From Adiantum capillus-veneris (taxonomy: Eukaryota; Streptophyta; Polypodiopsida; Polypodiales; Pteridaceae): DNA of 64,000 bases. The DNA is taken from assembly GCA_014529385.2 (NCBI GenBank), contig CM043960.1, forward strand, positions 23,198,896 through 23,262,895. The letters are read 5' to 3'. Of this stretch, positions 50,831 to 63,165 are shown piece by piece. A program made the position numbers and the translations under genes. Numbering within the stretch: the stretch's first letter is position 1; the number at the start of each line of letters is the position of its first letter. The notes under the pieces were generated by a model. The model saw nothing but the letters and a program-made list of their open reading frames with translations. It made no database searches and had not been told where the DNA came from.

Positions 50831-51274
50831 ATCTTTGGGGACATGGGGAAAGGGCATCCTAGTTGGGAGTGTGACTAACTGAGTCCCCTTTCTGATCTCC
50901 TCAATCCATCGGTGAGCTGTCTATGAGTCAATGTGTGTGCATGTGCCTGGTGTGCTCCCTGTTGAGTTCTTACCTTTTATGTGCATGTTGAGATATATTA
51001 TGTTGGTAGGTTTTGCATGTATCTCATCTGTGTCTCAGCTGATTCAGAAAAGGAGGCTATGTACTTTTCTCACAGTAGGGTGAAGAGCCAGCTAGGGAAA
51101 CACTTGAAGACTAAAGCATCATACTTAAGTGAAGAACATACACAAACCAGCCAGGCTTACATTTTCTGACAATTGATCAAACAGACAGCATGCGATGTTT
51201 AGGCGTTGTTCTATTAGCACTCTTGCTTGCCTCTACATCCATCTATATTTTGTTGGGAGGATACAATTCTTGAT
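50831..51274. other. Region upstream of the SMP-C2 gene
   Basis: No exon assigned. A hydrophobic stretch (ATG at 51190, MRCLGVVLLALLLASTSIYI) resembles a membrane anchor. It ends at a TGA, with no good donor before the 51292 acceptor, so it is not included in the model. Confidence 0.35.
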
Positions 51275-54200
51275 ATGTTTTCCTCATTTAGCGTGCCGGT
51301 GACTCGTGGAGGGACATTTTTGAATGGACTGAAGGTAATGGGATAATTGAAGGTTTATTTATGATGTTTTCCTTTACCTTGTTGTAGGCATGGAAATAGG
51401 CTTGAAACTTACATTTTATTATGCTGAACAGAGTATCTAGTTAGTAGCATGGTTTGGCTGTCTGACAGTATAACATCTTGTTTGCGTTGATGCAGAGTGT
51501 CAATCTTGCACAACTATCACTGGCAGACATGCTTGCCCTGCAAAGGCTTCTGCCAAATCATGAAAAGGCTTTAAGCTGGTTGCCAGGGTCCTTGGATGTA
51601 GAGTGGGTAGGTTGACATATCTATCAAAGCTTCAAAAATCGATGTAAACCTTAATTGAGCTTTTGTTCTTTAGGTGAGATGGATCAATGGTGGGCTTGAG
51701 AAGGCCTGGCCTTTCTTCAAAGAGGCATGTTTGTTACTGCTGCATTTTCCTCTTGCGTTGAGTTTTTCTGCTGCCAACCAATTTCTGAACTATTGTGTGA
51801 TTAGTGTTTGGTCTTTTTTGTATTATCTTCTTCAGGCATCTTCTGGCTTGATCAAGGTCAAGTTGGAGACAGTATACAACATGTATAGGGTTGGAGCTAT
51901 CAAAGAAATCTCAATAGGGAACATTAACTTGGGAAAGTTTTGTCCTTTTGTACAGGGTATGACTAAAAATCTAAAAACTGTTCTCTCTCAAATCCTTCTT
52001 AGTCTAGATTCATGTTTTCAAAAACCTAGCTGTGACTTACGTGGTTCTGTTCTTAAGTTTTGTATTGGACTCGTAACTGTTGTTTGAATATATGCATTGA
52101 TAGGGATTAAGGCTCTCCCCAACAATGAGGACAACCAGTGCTGTCTGGAGATTCAACTAGATTGGAGGCAAAACGAAGATCAGGATATGTTGCTACATGT
52201 GTCAACTACAGGACCTGAATTTGTTGTTCAGGTAGTGCTAACATTTGGGCTAATTGGTCGTCAGGGTTAAAAATATGACAGGGGACTGTTTAGAGAAATT
52301 ACTCAATCATATGGTTGTTTTGCGCAGGTCAAGAATTTTGTGATTTATTGCGTTATACGGTTGACTTTCACGCCTTTGATGCAGGAGCTTCCATGTTTTG
52401 GAGCTGTAGTGCTCTCCATTATAGAACCTGTGAGGATTTCTCTCTCAAGGTCAAATTTGCATATCCATTGGTCCACTCTTTTTTTGTGCAAAGTATGGAT
52501 ATGAACAGGTAAAATTTTGGTGGAGCTGATGAGCAGCCATTGGTAGATTTTCAAACAAAGTTTATCAGTGGTGATGTGAAGAAAATGCCAGGAATGGTCA
52601 AGGCAGTGGATGTGAGTTCAGCATATTATCATTATCATCACCTGTCACTTCATTTTATAATTGCTTTTGAATGTCAGTGGATATGTGCAGAATATCTTGC
52701 TATCAGCTCTCATGGACCTTTTCGTTTGGCCAGGCCGTGTGGTTATGCCAGTCTTGCCAGGTGACTACAGGTACAGCCGTCATGTGTGCCCTTTTTCTTT
52801 GGTGAGGGTATTTTCTTGGGGTCAGATGTTGCTCGTTAAAATTACGTGGCCTTCTATGGCAGTGGTAAAAGTAAGCTTTTGACATTATTTGAAGGTGCCA
52901 ACAGGAGTTCTGCTTGAACTGTCAGCCAGAAAATGTAGCTGTACAATAGTCATGGCAGAGGTGATTATGCAGTAGTTTGTTTGACATGCTGAAGTCTAGT
53001 TAAGCTACTCAATCATTCATCTATCCGTGTCTCTTTCTCTGCTTAAGGTTTTCCTTGCAGTTTTTTTGGGGTTTGGTAGTCTAAATTAATCATACAGGGG
53101 GCTGTGTGTCAAATGACCTCAGAATTTCAGGAATTTGCGAATCACTAAGAGTGTTGTTTTTGGATAAAAGGAACTTGTTATTTGTATGTGTAGACTAATA
53201 CACCTGCAAACTACACCTTTAAAATGTGTTGTGTGTTCAGTGACCTTCAAACAAGCAGTGTTGGTCACCTCCATGTCCAGCTCATTGAAGCGAGAGATTT
53301 GGCAAACAAAGACATCACTGGAAGTTCTGATCCTTATGTGGTGTTATTTGTGCGGAGAAGGGCTGATCTGATTAAACAGAGTACAAAAATGCACGACACG
53401 GTTGATCCTGTCTGGAATGAGCAGTTCCTGTTCAGTGTATGCATGATGAGAATTACTCAAAACCTTTTATTGCGCTGTACAATTTTTAGTTTGAATATGA
53501 GTGATGACCTTTCTATTCATAGATACTCCAACTGTGCAGATAGAAGATTTGAAAGTGCAGAGATTGACCATCAAACTGATGAATTTGGATGAGTATAACT
53601 TAGACGTTTTCGTGGGTATTGCCGAGTTAGAAATTCATCAGGTACATGAAGTGAAAATCTTTCTTTCTATAATTGTGATTTACACAGTGCGCAGCTGGAA
53701 ATTTATCGCTCTTTTTTACTGATTTGGTTTCTGTTTCTAGCTCAAAGCAAACATTGTAGAGGATTTGTGGATTGATCTGGTGGGTGATCCTGCAAAATTG
53801 AATGAAAGGGTTGCTGGTAAAATACATCTGATGGTAGAGTTCAAGCCTAAAACTCACACTTGGGACGAGAACGATACCGGCAATTTGTCTTTTAGAATGG
53901 GTACACCTTCAGCTGCTACATCCATGCAGATCGATGGAAGGTTAAACTCATATGAAGGAAATGGTCAATCTGTAATGAACCGGACAAGTGAGGATGGGGC
54001 CATTAGTCGTGGCTTGGGAGTTCTTCTAGCGGGAAATAGCACAGTCAGTGAAGACAAGGATTTCAGGGTGATTACACGCAATGATGCTGTCACTTCTCTA
54101 AAACACTTCTCCAACATTGAAACTCAGCGTCTTCTTACAACGATTGCTGATGTAAAGGTTCGACCTCAGGAACTTGTAGGACACAATAAGAACTCAACTT

Positions 54201-54667
54201 ATTCAGAAGAAAGTACACTGTATGTCAAGGATGGTGGTAACTTACAGAATGCAAGCATAGATGGAGTAGCGGTAGCTGAATGTCTGGAGTCTTTTGAGTC
54301 TGAAAGACAACAATGTCCGCTCCTTATAATAGAGGGAACTGGTTCTCAAGAGGGCATAAACCAAATGGACGAAGAAACTTGCACTGCTGCTCCTACTGAA
54401 AAGAGTCGTAAAGCTTGCATTGCAGAGAATGACTCATGTGGCGACGTTGATATCGATGAAGAGACTACTGACCAGTACAATGTCAATATGGGTAAAGACA
54501 CAGTGAACCAGCCCAATGATGGTATGGGTGAAGAAGCTCTGAACCAGCCCAATCTTCTTGTTGTAGGTGACCCAGCATGGGGCTTGAATGGATTACCTTT
54601 GAAGCATTGCAACACCTTGGCGATTCATGAAGACATGTTTTCATCAGAGATATTTGAAGTTGATTAA
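51275..54667 (+). CDS. SMP and C2 domain protein, plant synaptotagmin/E-Syt-like (NTMC2 family), 5' end unresolved
   Basis: Spliced gene. Exons: 51292-51334, 51496-51606, 51674-51724, 51836-51956, 52104-52231, 52328-52429, 52537-52611, 52691-52770, 53241-53434, 53523-53641, 53741-54667. Phases agree at every junction and the frame is open to the TAA. The SMP lipid-transfer domain spans about residues 56-240 (VEWVRWINGGLEKAWPF to WPGRVVMPVLPGDY). One C2 domain follows at about 249-375 (VQLIEARDLANKDITGSSDP, DPVWNEQF), with Asp in loops 1 and 3 largely kept. A ~280-residue acidic tail has no known domain. Family members tether ER to plasma membrane and move lipids. The intron after 51724 has a GC donor (GAG/gcatgt). 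A start at ATG 51275 (MFSSFSVPVTRGG) is possible. Relatives have an N-terminal anchor, so a distant upstream exon beyond the TEs is more likely. Confidence 0.85.
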
Positions 54668-55360
54668 TTTTACAACATGGAGACCACACAAGGGATGGTT
54701 TTTCCTGTAAAGTATCTTCAAAGAGATGATTTTTGACTTGCACAAAGCTGACTTGGTCACAATCATGCAGACTAGCAGGGTAAGCCTGTCATCTCTTTCC
54801 AGCCTATATGGTTGTGGGCGGGAAGGATATCCTGTAAGCACTAAGCAAGCCCTAGATCTCTTCTGCGCAAGGTTTTGTATCTGATGTCCGCTTCCTTTGT
54901 CATCTCTTTACCGACACAGCAGCACTTCGAGTGTCATTGCAGGTGATTTTTTGAATGGAAGATGCTGGATGCTCTCCTTGTTGAGAGCAATCTTTCTTAT
55001 CGTGCTCTCTGCCCTATGACTGGGGACTGAGCTTCCAGGCCAAGCAAGGTGGATGATGTATATACGCCCGATGGCAATGTTGTAGATGAAATGGGAAGAT
55101 GTGCAGACAAGGAAGTTTTAGGTTCTCAGGCTTATGGCTTCTCTGAGTGTAAGGTGGCACATCTCCAAGGTAACTAAACCAGAGATGATGGAAGTACGCG
55201 TCCTGCTGTGTGTAATGTGTCTAGAAGATTTGGAATAGCTCTCTGAAGGTGACACCTGATTTCAGTCCTCCATATTGGCCTGTTCAAGAGGGGGACTGCT
55301 ATATATACTAAGCCTTCTACATTGAACATCTCCTCTTGTCTAGATTGTTGGTAATAAAGT
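54668..55360 (+). other. Probable 3' UTR of the SMP-C2 gene
   Basis: No coding potential. AATAAA at 55353-55358 is a candidate polyadenylation signal. An extra intron in the UTR cannot be excluded. Confidence 0.4.
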
Positions 55361-57600
55361 CAGGTTGTATTTCTGCCTTTGAGCTTTTAAAAATGGATGA
55401 AAGTTTAATTTGTGTTCTAGGTCCAAATGTATGGCACTGAGTCTTATTTTCTCTTGGCCTGTTTCTCTTTTAAGTCTTGGATGGCTGAATGCACTGCGGA
55501 GTATTTAAAGACGGCTCGCCATGTAATTTTGAGTGGAGTCTTGTGAGGTTCCTCCGTATTATTCTAAGAAAAGAAAACATACCAAATGCATGTCACAGGG
55601 GACTTGGTTATACCTGCCAGATTATTTTTTGGCACATGTCAAGACAAGGAAGATGGGGTGGGCTTACCACTTAGTGATCATTTCAGGTTTGCCCTCAAGG
55701 TCTTATAACAGTGTGATGGAAGCTTGTGTAGAATTATCAATGTACAAACTAGTCTAAAATGTGTAGGATAAGGAGATGCGATAATATGCTATAAAAAATC
55801 TTTGCATCTTGTAGTACTCTTTTATCTACCTTCTGACCTAATTCCTATGTGTAAAAAATCTTCTCAAATTTTTTCATAGCATGTTGAGGTTCCCCATCTT
55901 TTCTATCCAGACAAAATCATGATTCTTCGACAGTAGCCTTCCTAGGGAAGCTCACTATGGTGTATGGTTAAAGTTGGTTGCTCCCTTGTTTCACCTTGGC
56001 CTTTTGTTGATTGAACCTTCAGAAAATGTTCATAAAGGTTGTGCTTCCATTTTTAAGTTCTCTTGCTATCAATTTATCAAAGATTTAGGATTGTTGATTT
56101 ATGCGCGAAAACACTATGTGGATGCACAATCCTAAACATCATACAATCACCTAATCTTTAACAGCATAATGCTAAACATCAATTACCAAATCTTATCATA
56201 ATAATTTCCAAATGTCTCAATGCACAATTCTTAACAGCATACATTTACCAAATCTTTAACATTTGCTGTATTGAGGGTCAATAAGGGAATCTTGACAATT
56301 ACTTTCTACACTCTTTTTTAATTTAAGTGAACCATACCTGCAATGCTACTTGGTCGCTTCTAGTTGGATTTCTCTTGCTACAAACTTGCTGGTTCAAGCT
56401 AACATGGAGAAAAAGGGGGTTTACTTAAAAAGAATTTAGCAGAAAATTCATTGATTGGTTTGAAGGAAAAAGAGGTTTACTTAAAAGAATTTTGTAGAGA
56501 ATTCATTGATTGGTTTGATTGGAAAAAGGTGCCTAGTCAAGATTTCTTTAGTCAAAATTAAGGGTGTTTTTTTAAGGGGGAATTTATATGGAAACCTCTT
56601 GGCATGTGATCGAGCCAAATACCTTGAACAATAGGAATCCTCTTGGATACCCTCTAATGTGGAGCTTTTGGAAGAAGAGGTTTCTCAAAGCGAGAAACCT
56701 ACAAGTGTGCTTTCTCTAATGATGTAATGTTTAAACTCCGCCTTGATTAGAGATCTTTGATGAGGAAAGATGCATCTTTGAGGTGTTATTTTTGTAATAA
56801 GAGGATGGGGTAAAGCTCGTGATGTAGCCATTTGGAGGCATTTTAAAAAATGTAGCCTTGATATGAGGAGATGTGATGGCCTACACGAATGGGCTTGTGT
56901 AATTTGGGGAGGAATTGAAAAGGGCATGAAGGGTTTGAGAATGCAGGTGCTCTCTTATGTGAGGAGAATGTATTTGTGGGTGATGGAGTAAAGTATAGAG
57001 GCAAGATATTTATGGGGTGGTGGGTTGGTAGGTGGATTGATCATTGAGTTGCCTAAGGGTCTCTTGCTCATACCATAGATCAAGGGACATTGTAGTGTGA
57101 TAAAATTTTCTGAAGATTGAGGTGATTTTGAGATGTGATGCCTTCAAGGGTAGGATCCAATGAAGGAGGCATCCATAAGGGGTTTGGGGTTTGTAGAGGG
57201 GGGGTAAGTTGGATAAAGGTGTTTAGAAACAAATTCGAAGTTGTAGGCTCCTTACCAAGGAGTCTTAGGATTTCTCAATGAGTTGGGAAGAGAGTTTGGT
57301 GGTGGAGCAATGCATTTGAGACCTAGGTTCAAGCATTTCCTTTTGTTGAGAGAGAGGGGGGAAAATTATGGACAAAATTGTTGGTCATGTTATTAACAAA
57401 GTGTGAGGGAAGCCAACCAAGGAGAAAAAGGTTCATATGCATGTGGCTTGATGAGTGGAAGCCAAAACTTACTCCTTCTTCTTCTTGGTTCGTCGAAAGA
57501 GGAGGGGGCATCATCCATAAAAGATGGTAGGGTGAAAGGAGAAGAAGAGAGGGAGTAACCGGTCCAAAGATTAGAGAGGAGGGGGGCTTGCTAAAAGGAA
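55361..57600. other. Intergenic sequence, nothing recognised
   Basis: AT-rich with short repeats such as AACATCATAC/TTTACCAAATC near 56130-56260 and a duplicated TTTACTTAAAAAGAATTT/TTTACTTAAAAGAATTT around 56420-56490. No credible ORF. Confidence 0.5.
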
Positions 57601-57703
57601 AATGTATCCAAGAGGTTGGATGTGAAGGTCTTAATCCCTCTGTCCTAACCATGACATCAAGCAAGTCTCCTTCACATCCAACCTCTTGGATACATTGGTT
57701 AGG
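57601..57703. repeat. Perfect 28-bp inverted repeat (hairpin) with overlapping alternative stem
   Basis: 57601-57628 is the exact reverse complement of 57669-57696 with a 40-base loop. Inside the loop CCTAACCA (57643-57650) also pairs with TGGTTAGG (57695-57702). Confidence 0.9.
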
Positions 57704-59650
57704 GAAGCCAAGGAGAGTTCCCACCATGGTTCAAGCCAAGAGAGGTCAAATACCACAAGAAGGCTGATGAGGGATGGTTTCCACAATGGTCTTATGTTTA
57801 GTCAAGCCAAGGTTCTCTTAAATTTATGAGAGCATAGCACAATGGTAAGGTAAATGCTTTACAAGGTGAAGCCCAAGTTTGTTGGGCAGTTTATCAAAGG
57901 CAATGAACTCCATCTATAGTTCAAATAAATTTGAAGTGTTAGTCCTATGCGAAGGCAAGTTTAGACAAAGGGTTTGAGCATGTAAAGATGGATACTACTA
58001 AAGATAGAAAGTAGTATCCTCCTATGACCGAGTGAAGCCAAGGGTCCACAAAAAACCAAATCAAGGGTCCTTTTTTTGACACGATTTTGAACCAATTTGA
58101 CAAGTAATATGTCCAAAGGCCGAAGCGAACTCCCGCAAGAGCCATGCAACCCTAGTTTGAAAAAAAGCTAGGTTAGGAATAGGGTTTTTGCAAGAAGGTG
58201 GGTATCAACTCGAGTACATTGTGTGTGTGTGTGTGTGTGTGTGTGTAATTGGTAGATGTAAAAAAAATTGTGGAGGATGGCTTGCACTGTTGAATTCTAC
58301 TTATTTGCATGTTTTGCCATGAGCTTCATTTGTAGATAGTTAAAAAGCATTGCTAATGTATAAGTTTGAAAAGCGGAGTTGGTATGTAACTTTGTGATTG
58401 AGAAATCCATACGTGCCAACCGCTATGCAAGTTGCACAATCCTCTATATTGTTCGTGTGTGTCTCGCCATCACAAAACTTACAATCTAGACTAGTTTTGA
58501 CCTTTTTTTCTAATGTAATGCCTATTTGCCTTTGCAGAATGTCTCCAAAGAATAGGAGGGCTATGCCCACAAAATTTGTGAGATGTTCCCCTCCAAATGA
58601 TGATTGACTGCAAAGTGTGCAACAAAATCTAGTCCAACATGACAATTCACTAGCAAGCCCGCCTTGTAGCATCCTTTTAGGAGAGCTATACCTCCAAAAT
58701 ATCCATTTTCCAAATCCCTAGATATCTTTCTAGAGAAGGAGGCTCATGGCTTGCATGACAGGGTTGTAAACTCTTGGGAAATCATAATGGAGGACATTTC
58801 AAACAAGGGCTGGTTGGTTGTTTTCTCTTTTCCAAATCAAGAACCTAGAACAAAGATCAAGTGCTACTAGGTACAACAAGACCTCTATGTCTAGCTCATG
58901 GAGCTGCACCTCAAGAGTGTACCAAGAGATACCATTCAATAAGGAGCTCACAAACTAGTTTGTATAAGGGTTTATGCATGGGAGTATGGCACATCAGCCA
59001 TGGAAAATGGGCATGACAAGGTGAACTAGGCTCAAGAGGCTACCCTCATTATGTGTGCTTGTGAGGTTGAGGGTGAGATGAAGCTAAGAGAGGAGGTTTA
59101 TTGAGTGCCTTCTCTAAGATTGAATCCACCGTACAATGTAGCGCAACAAAACAAGCATCCTCCTCTAGGGTGGTCTCTACTTGCCTGGAATTTGGGGAGC
59201 TCAAAAAGTCATTCTATAATTTACATGAAAGAGAAAGGGAATACTTGAAGTAGGTGAACTTGTCTTGAAGGTTAATAGTGAGAGGTGAATGAAATTCCAC
59301 AAAAAATAAAGAGACGAGGGTAGATTTGAGCTTCGTAGTTTTGCAAAAACCTTCCAAGAGCTTATTTCAACCATGGAGTTAGATGAACCTAGGACTCTAA
59401 AGTTTCAACAAGAGCTTGCAAAGGTCGATATCAAAGGATATGGCATTGTGGCACTACAAAGTTCTTTGCATGTGGAGTGAGAGGGAGAAGAAGAGCAGAC
59501 CCTGAGTGTCAGTGGAGCTCAGGGTGAGGATTGGAATACCTCACTACTCTTTATTGTTTTATATGATCAAAATAATAGATAAGGTTATTATTGTCAGTGT
59601 GATGGATGTCCCACCAGTTGGAATGAACCCTAACAATGCATGAACCCTAA
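57704..59650. other. Intergenic sequence with small hairpin and GT microsatellite
   Basis: 10-bp stem GGATACTACT/AGTAGTATCC at 57990-58019; (GT)n at 58220-58246. The minus frame 58672-58340 is open, but I recognise no domain and do not call it a gene. Confidence 0.5.
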
Positions 59651-59653
59651 CAA

Positions 59654-61469
59654 TCGCCCACTTGAAGGAAAACGGGGCCCAAGTGGCCTATGCATGTAGT
59701 ACAATTGTGCAGCATCCAAGTGGCTTACCCTACACCCATCATTTCCATGCAATGTGAAAACGGCTTTAAGGGTAGGCTCTTTGTGAGAGTATTTGCGTGG
59801 TTTTCATTCGTATGAACCTTGATCAACTCAATGCGCTTGCTAGCCAATATGTTGCGTATCACATGATAACGGACTTCTATGTGTTTCGACTTGGAGTGAA
59901 ACACGGGGTTCTTTGCTGACACAATCGCACTTTGACTATCACAACGCAACAATGGATTCTGAGTAATGCCAAGCTCTCCCACCAGGCAAGCTAACCAAAC
60001 AACTTCCTTGCTAGCATTAGAAACTACCACATACTTTGCATCTATGGTGGAAGATGACATACAGTCCTTGAGACATGATCTCCATGACACGGATACTCCA
60101 ACAAATAGCAAAACATATCTAGATGTGGATCTTCGACTATCCACACAACTCACATAATTTGCATTTGTGTAACCCACAAAGTATGCATCACTATTCCAAA
60201 GCATAAGCACTTGTCTGCCGTACCTTTTAGATATCTCAAGATGTGCTTCACTGTTTCCCAATGTTTCCATGATTTTCCATAAATATGCTAACCACTCCCA
60301 CTGCAGAAGCAATGTCTGGTCTTGTGGCTACCATGGCATACATAAGCCTGTCGAGGACTGCTGAAGAATATGGCACCTTGGCCATTTTCACTTTCTCAAT
60401 ATCAGACTTGGAAGCATCATTCTTTCTAATTTTTTCATATGTCTGCATTGGGGTAGGCAATTTAGCCTTCCCCCTTGGATATTAAAACACTGCAAGACCT
60501 TGTGGATATACATTTCTTGAGACAACTCTAGTATTCCACATTTTCTATCCTTCTTGATACACATACCAAGAAAGTGAATTACATCTTTCAAACCCTTCAT
60601 AGCAAACTATGTGCTAAGGGACTTCTTCAAGATGAAAATCTCATCTATAGACTTCTTGACAATGAGTATATCATCAACATATAGTATGAGGATGATGAGG
60701 TTGACCTCGCGGTATATAATCAGTTATCTTCCTGGATCCTTTCATACCCTTGGGATTACATGTACTTGTCAAACTTCATGTACCACTTCCTTGGAACCTT
60801 GTTTTAGGCCATATAATGCCTTACACAATCTACACACCAGTTCTGTCCTCGTAGGCTTCTCACGTTTGACTTCAAAATCTTCGGGTTCTTTCATGTGGAC
60901 ATCCTCATCAAGATCCCCATGAAGGAAAGCCGTCTTCATGTCTATCTGGACAAGTTCCATGTCCTTAGTGGCTACATGTCCAAGCACAAGACGCAATGTA
61001 GTCATGTTGAATGTTGTAGAAAAAATCTCATCAAAATCCATGTCTTTCTTTTGCTTGAATCCCTTAGCAACAACCAATCTAGTCTTATACTTAGGCTCGT
61101 AATCTTTTGCAATGTACTTTTTCTTATGCACCCATTTGCAAGGGAAGTTTGTTTGCACTCGCAAAACTTTGTCAATTCCCAAGTTTCATTTTCCATAATT
61201 GACTTATAATCAGATTGCATTGCCTTCTCCCACTTCACAATATCTTCCATCTCAATAGGCTCTTGGTAGTAGGTAGGCTGTTCGTAGGCAGTGACCAATA
61301 GATAGACTAATCCTGGCTAAAATTGCTCAAGGGTATGAGATACATGTGTAGATTTCATTCACTGTCTAAATGCCGGACTCTACTCTCTCAGGAGCATCAC
61401 TATCTCTTTGTGGTGTTAAGTATGGAGCATGATTTACCCTTGTAATTTTCTGTGGTAAAAGCGCACATT
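59654..61469 (-). pseudogene. Element H: decayed Ty1/copia pol (RT and RNase H), minus strand
   Basis: In minus-strand order: a linker (KITRVNHAPYLTPQRDSD, 61469-61340), a segment MEDIVKWEKAMQSDYKSIM (61240), RT N-terminal half (VHKKKYIAKDYEPKYKTRLV, FDEIFSTTFNMTTLRL, LVQIDMKTAFLHGDLDEDVH, LYGLKQG), RT C-terminal parts (MKGLKDVIHFLGMCIKKD at 60600) and RNase H (YTNANYVSCVDSRRSTSRYV, CDSQSAIVSAKNPVFHSKSK, TNENHANTLTKSL; 60312-59725). Stops and shifts occur throughout and the YVDD-type motif region is split. At the left a purine tract (CAAGTGGGCGA) leads to TGTTAGGGTTC, the probable LTR start. The right side is cut by element I. Confidence 0.87.
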
Positions 61470-62153
61470 TGTAAGGCCCCCATTATGAGGAGAAGCCATC
61501 GTGCGTGAAGGAAAATCACTCGCCGGAAACCAAAATTTTCACGGCTAAAAATCAGGGGCAACTTTAGGGGCCTCGACTTTTTTCCCTCGCCGGAATATTC
61601 ATTTTCGCCGGAATATTATGGCCGGCCGGGGGCCGGAAAGTGGTCGGAAAACAACCATCAGTTGGCCGGTGGCCGGTAGTCAATGGCCAGTAGCCGGTGG
61701 CCGAATTCAAAAGCGGACTTGTCTTCTCAAGGGCGGCCACACATGGGCGGATTGGAGGGTCCGATTTGGACTTATCTACACAAGGGCGGCTACACATGGC
61801 TGCCTCTCATGAGAGAGGGCAGCCCTTTTGGCCTATAAAAGAAGGCCATTTCTTCACACATTTCATATAGTATGAAGTTGATGCAACAAGGTGAGTGTGA
61901 GGTGGTGAGAGTGAAGCAAGGCGGGAGCTCCATTAAGGGTATAATCCCTTTGTAAACTACTTCTTGTTTTGAAGTACTAAAGCCATTGAGTGGCTACTTT
62001 CTCGTGGATGTAGCCCACATTGGGTGAACCACGTATATCGTGTGTACTCTCTCTCTCTCTCTCTCTACTCTATAATCTCGTGTATGTAGATTTGTCTCTC
62101 TCCATTAAGTAATCTACTCAATTATCTATTTAGCTACGTCTTATTTCCTAACA
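61470..62153 (+). repeat. Probable 5' LTR of element I
   Basis: From TGTAAGGCCCCCATT to TTTCCTAACA. It contains TATAAAA at 61834-61840 and a short TC repeat near 62047-62066. The left end is inferred from the H sequence stopping there. Confidence 0.65.
61834..61840 (+). promoter_or_regulatory. LTR TATA box of element I
   Basis: CCTATAAAAG about 365 bp into the LTR, in the expected U3/R position. Confidence 0.55.
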
Positions 62154-62155
62154 AT

Positions 62156-62167
62156 TGGTATCAGAGC
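62156..62167 (+). other. Primer-binding site of element I
   Basis: TGGTATCAGAGC two bases after the LTR end. Confidence 0.92.
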
Positions 62168-62226
62168 AAGGTTTTCTCGTAGCTAAATTATCCCAAGGAA
62201 AGGATTCCTTGAATTGAGTGGGAGTT

Positions 62227-63165
62227 ATGGCGGAGGAAGGGAAGCTCAAGATTGAGAAGTTCAATGGCAAAAACTACCAACGTTGGAAGATGCAGATTGA
62301 AGACTATCTCTACCAGAAGGACCTCTATTTGCCACTCGGCGGTCTTGCAAGGAAGCCCGCAACGATGGCAGATGAAGTATGGATTGTCCTTGATCGAAAG
62401 ACACTGGGAACAATCCGGTTAAGCTTAGCGTCAATAGTGGCCTTCAATGTTTCGGAGATGAAGACCACGGAGGACTTGATGAAGTCACTTGACGACTTCT
62501 ACGAGAAACCATCGGCATCCAATAAGGTATTTCTTATGAAGCGCTTGTTCAATCTAAAGATGGCAGAGAATGGTTCAGTTGCAGAACACCTAAATGACTT
62601 TAACACAAAAATAAGTCAACTTCGATCGGTGAAAATCAATTTCGATGATGAAATGCGAGCTCTCCTCATACTATCATCTCTACCGGATAGTTGGGACAGC
62701 CTTGTGATGGCTGTAAGTAATTCTATTTCTGGCACAAATACTCTTAAGTTTGATGATGTTGTGGGTGTTCTCCTAAGCAAGGAAATACGAAGGAGAAGCA
62801 CAGGAGAATCATCAAGTGCTGCACTGTCAGTGGAAACAAGAGGAAGGCGTAAGGAGAGGTTCAAAATCCAAAAGGGTTGTGATCGCTCAAGACGGAGCAA
62901 GTCACGCACAAAGTCAGTTCTTGAATGTTGGAACTGCGACAAGAAGGGCCACGTCAAGAAGGATTGCTGGTCCAAGAAGAAGAAGGAGACTAAGTCTCAA
63001 GACAACAAGCCAGCATCGGAGGCCAATGTGGCAGGTAAAGTAGAGCAAGATGCTCTAATTCTCTCATTAGACAATGTGTCTAATTCCTGGATAGTAGATT
63101 CCGGGGCTTCATTCCATGCTGTCGACACCACACAAGCAACATTTCCAAGACTACACCAAAGGTAA
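62227..63165 (+). CDS. Element I Gag and start of protease
   Basis: The ATG at 62227 (MAEEGKLKIEKFNGKNYQRW) opens copia Gag; the upstream GTG/ATG in the same frame is less likely. The UBN2-type Gag domain spans about residues 10-190 (LNDFNTKISQL, LILSSLPDSWDSLVMAV), then a basic linker, the zinc knuckle CWNCDKKGHVKKDC near residue 240 and the protease motif WIVDSGASFHA near 300. The frame is lost directly after FHA, and protease continues one frame over at about 63117. Gag packages element RNA. Confidence 0.88.
   Translation: MAEEGKLKIEKFNGKNYQRWKMQIEDYLYQKDLYLPLGGLARKPATMADEVWIVLDRKTLGTIRLSLASIVAFNVSEMKTTEDLMKSLDDFYEKPSASNKVFLMKRLFNLKMAENGSVAEHLNDFNTKISQLRSVKINFDDEMRALLILSSLPDSWDSLVMAVSNSISGTNTLKFDDVVGVLLSKEIRRRSTGESSSAALSVETRGRRKERFKIQKGCDRSRRSKSRTKSVLECWNCDKKGHVKKDCWSKKKKETKSQDNKPASEANVAGKVEQDALILSLDNVSNSWIVDSGASFHAVDTTQATFPRLHQR

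Noticed and set aside
57329-57727. Minus-strand ORF of 132 codons in the intergenic region
   Set aside because: No domain. It spans the inverted repeat and has the composition of random AT/GA-rich sequence.
58340-58672. Minus-strand ORF of 110 codons with several Cys
   Set aside because: No recognisable motif and no splice or start context. Could be a remnant, but not supportable.
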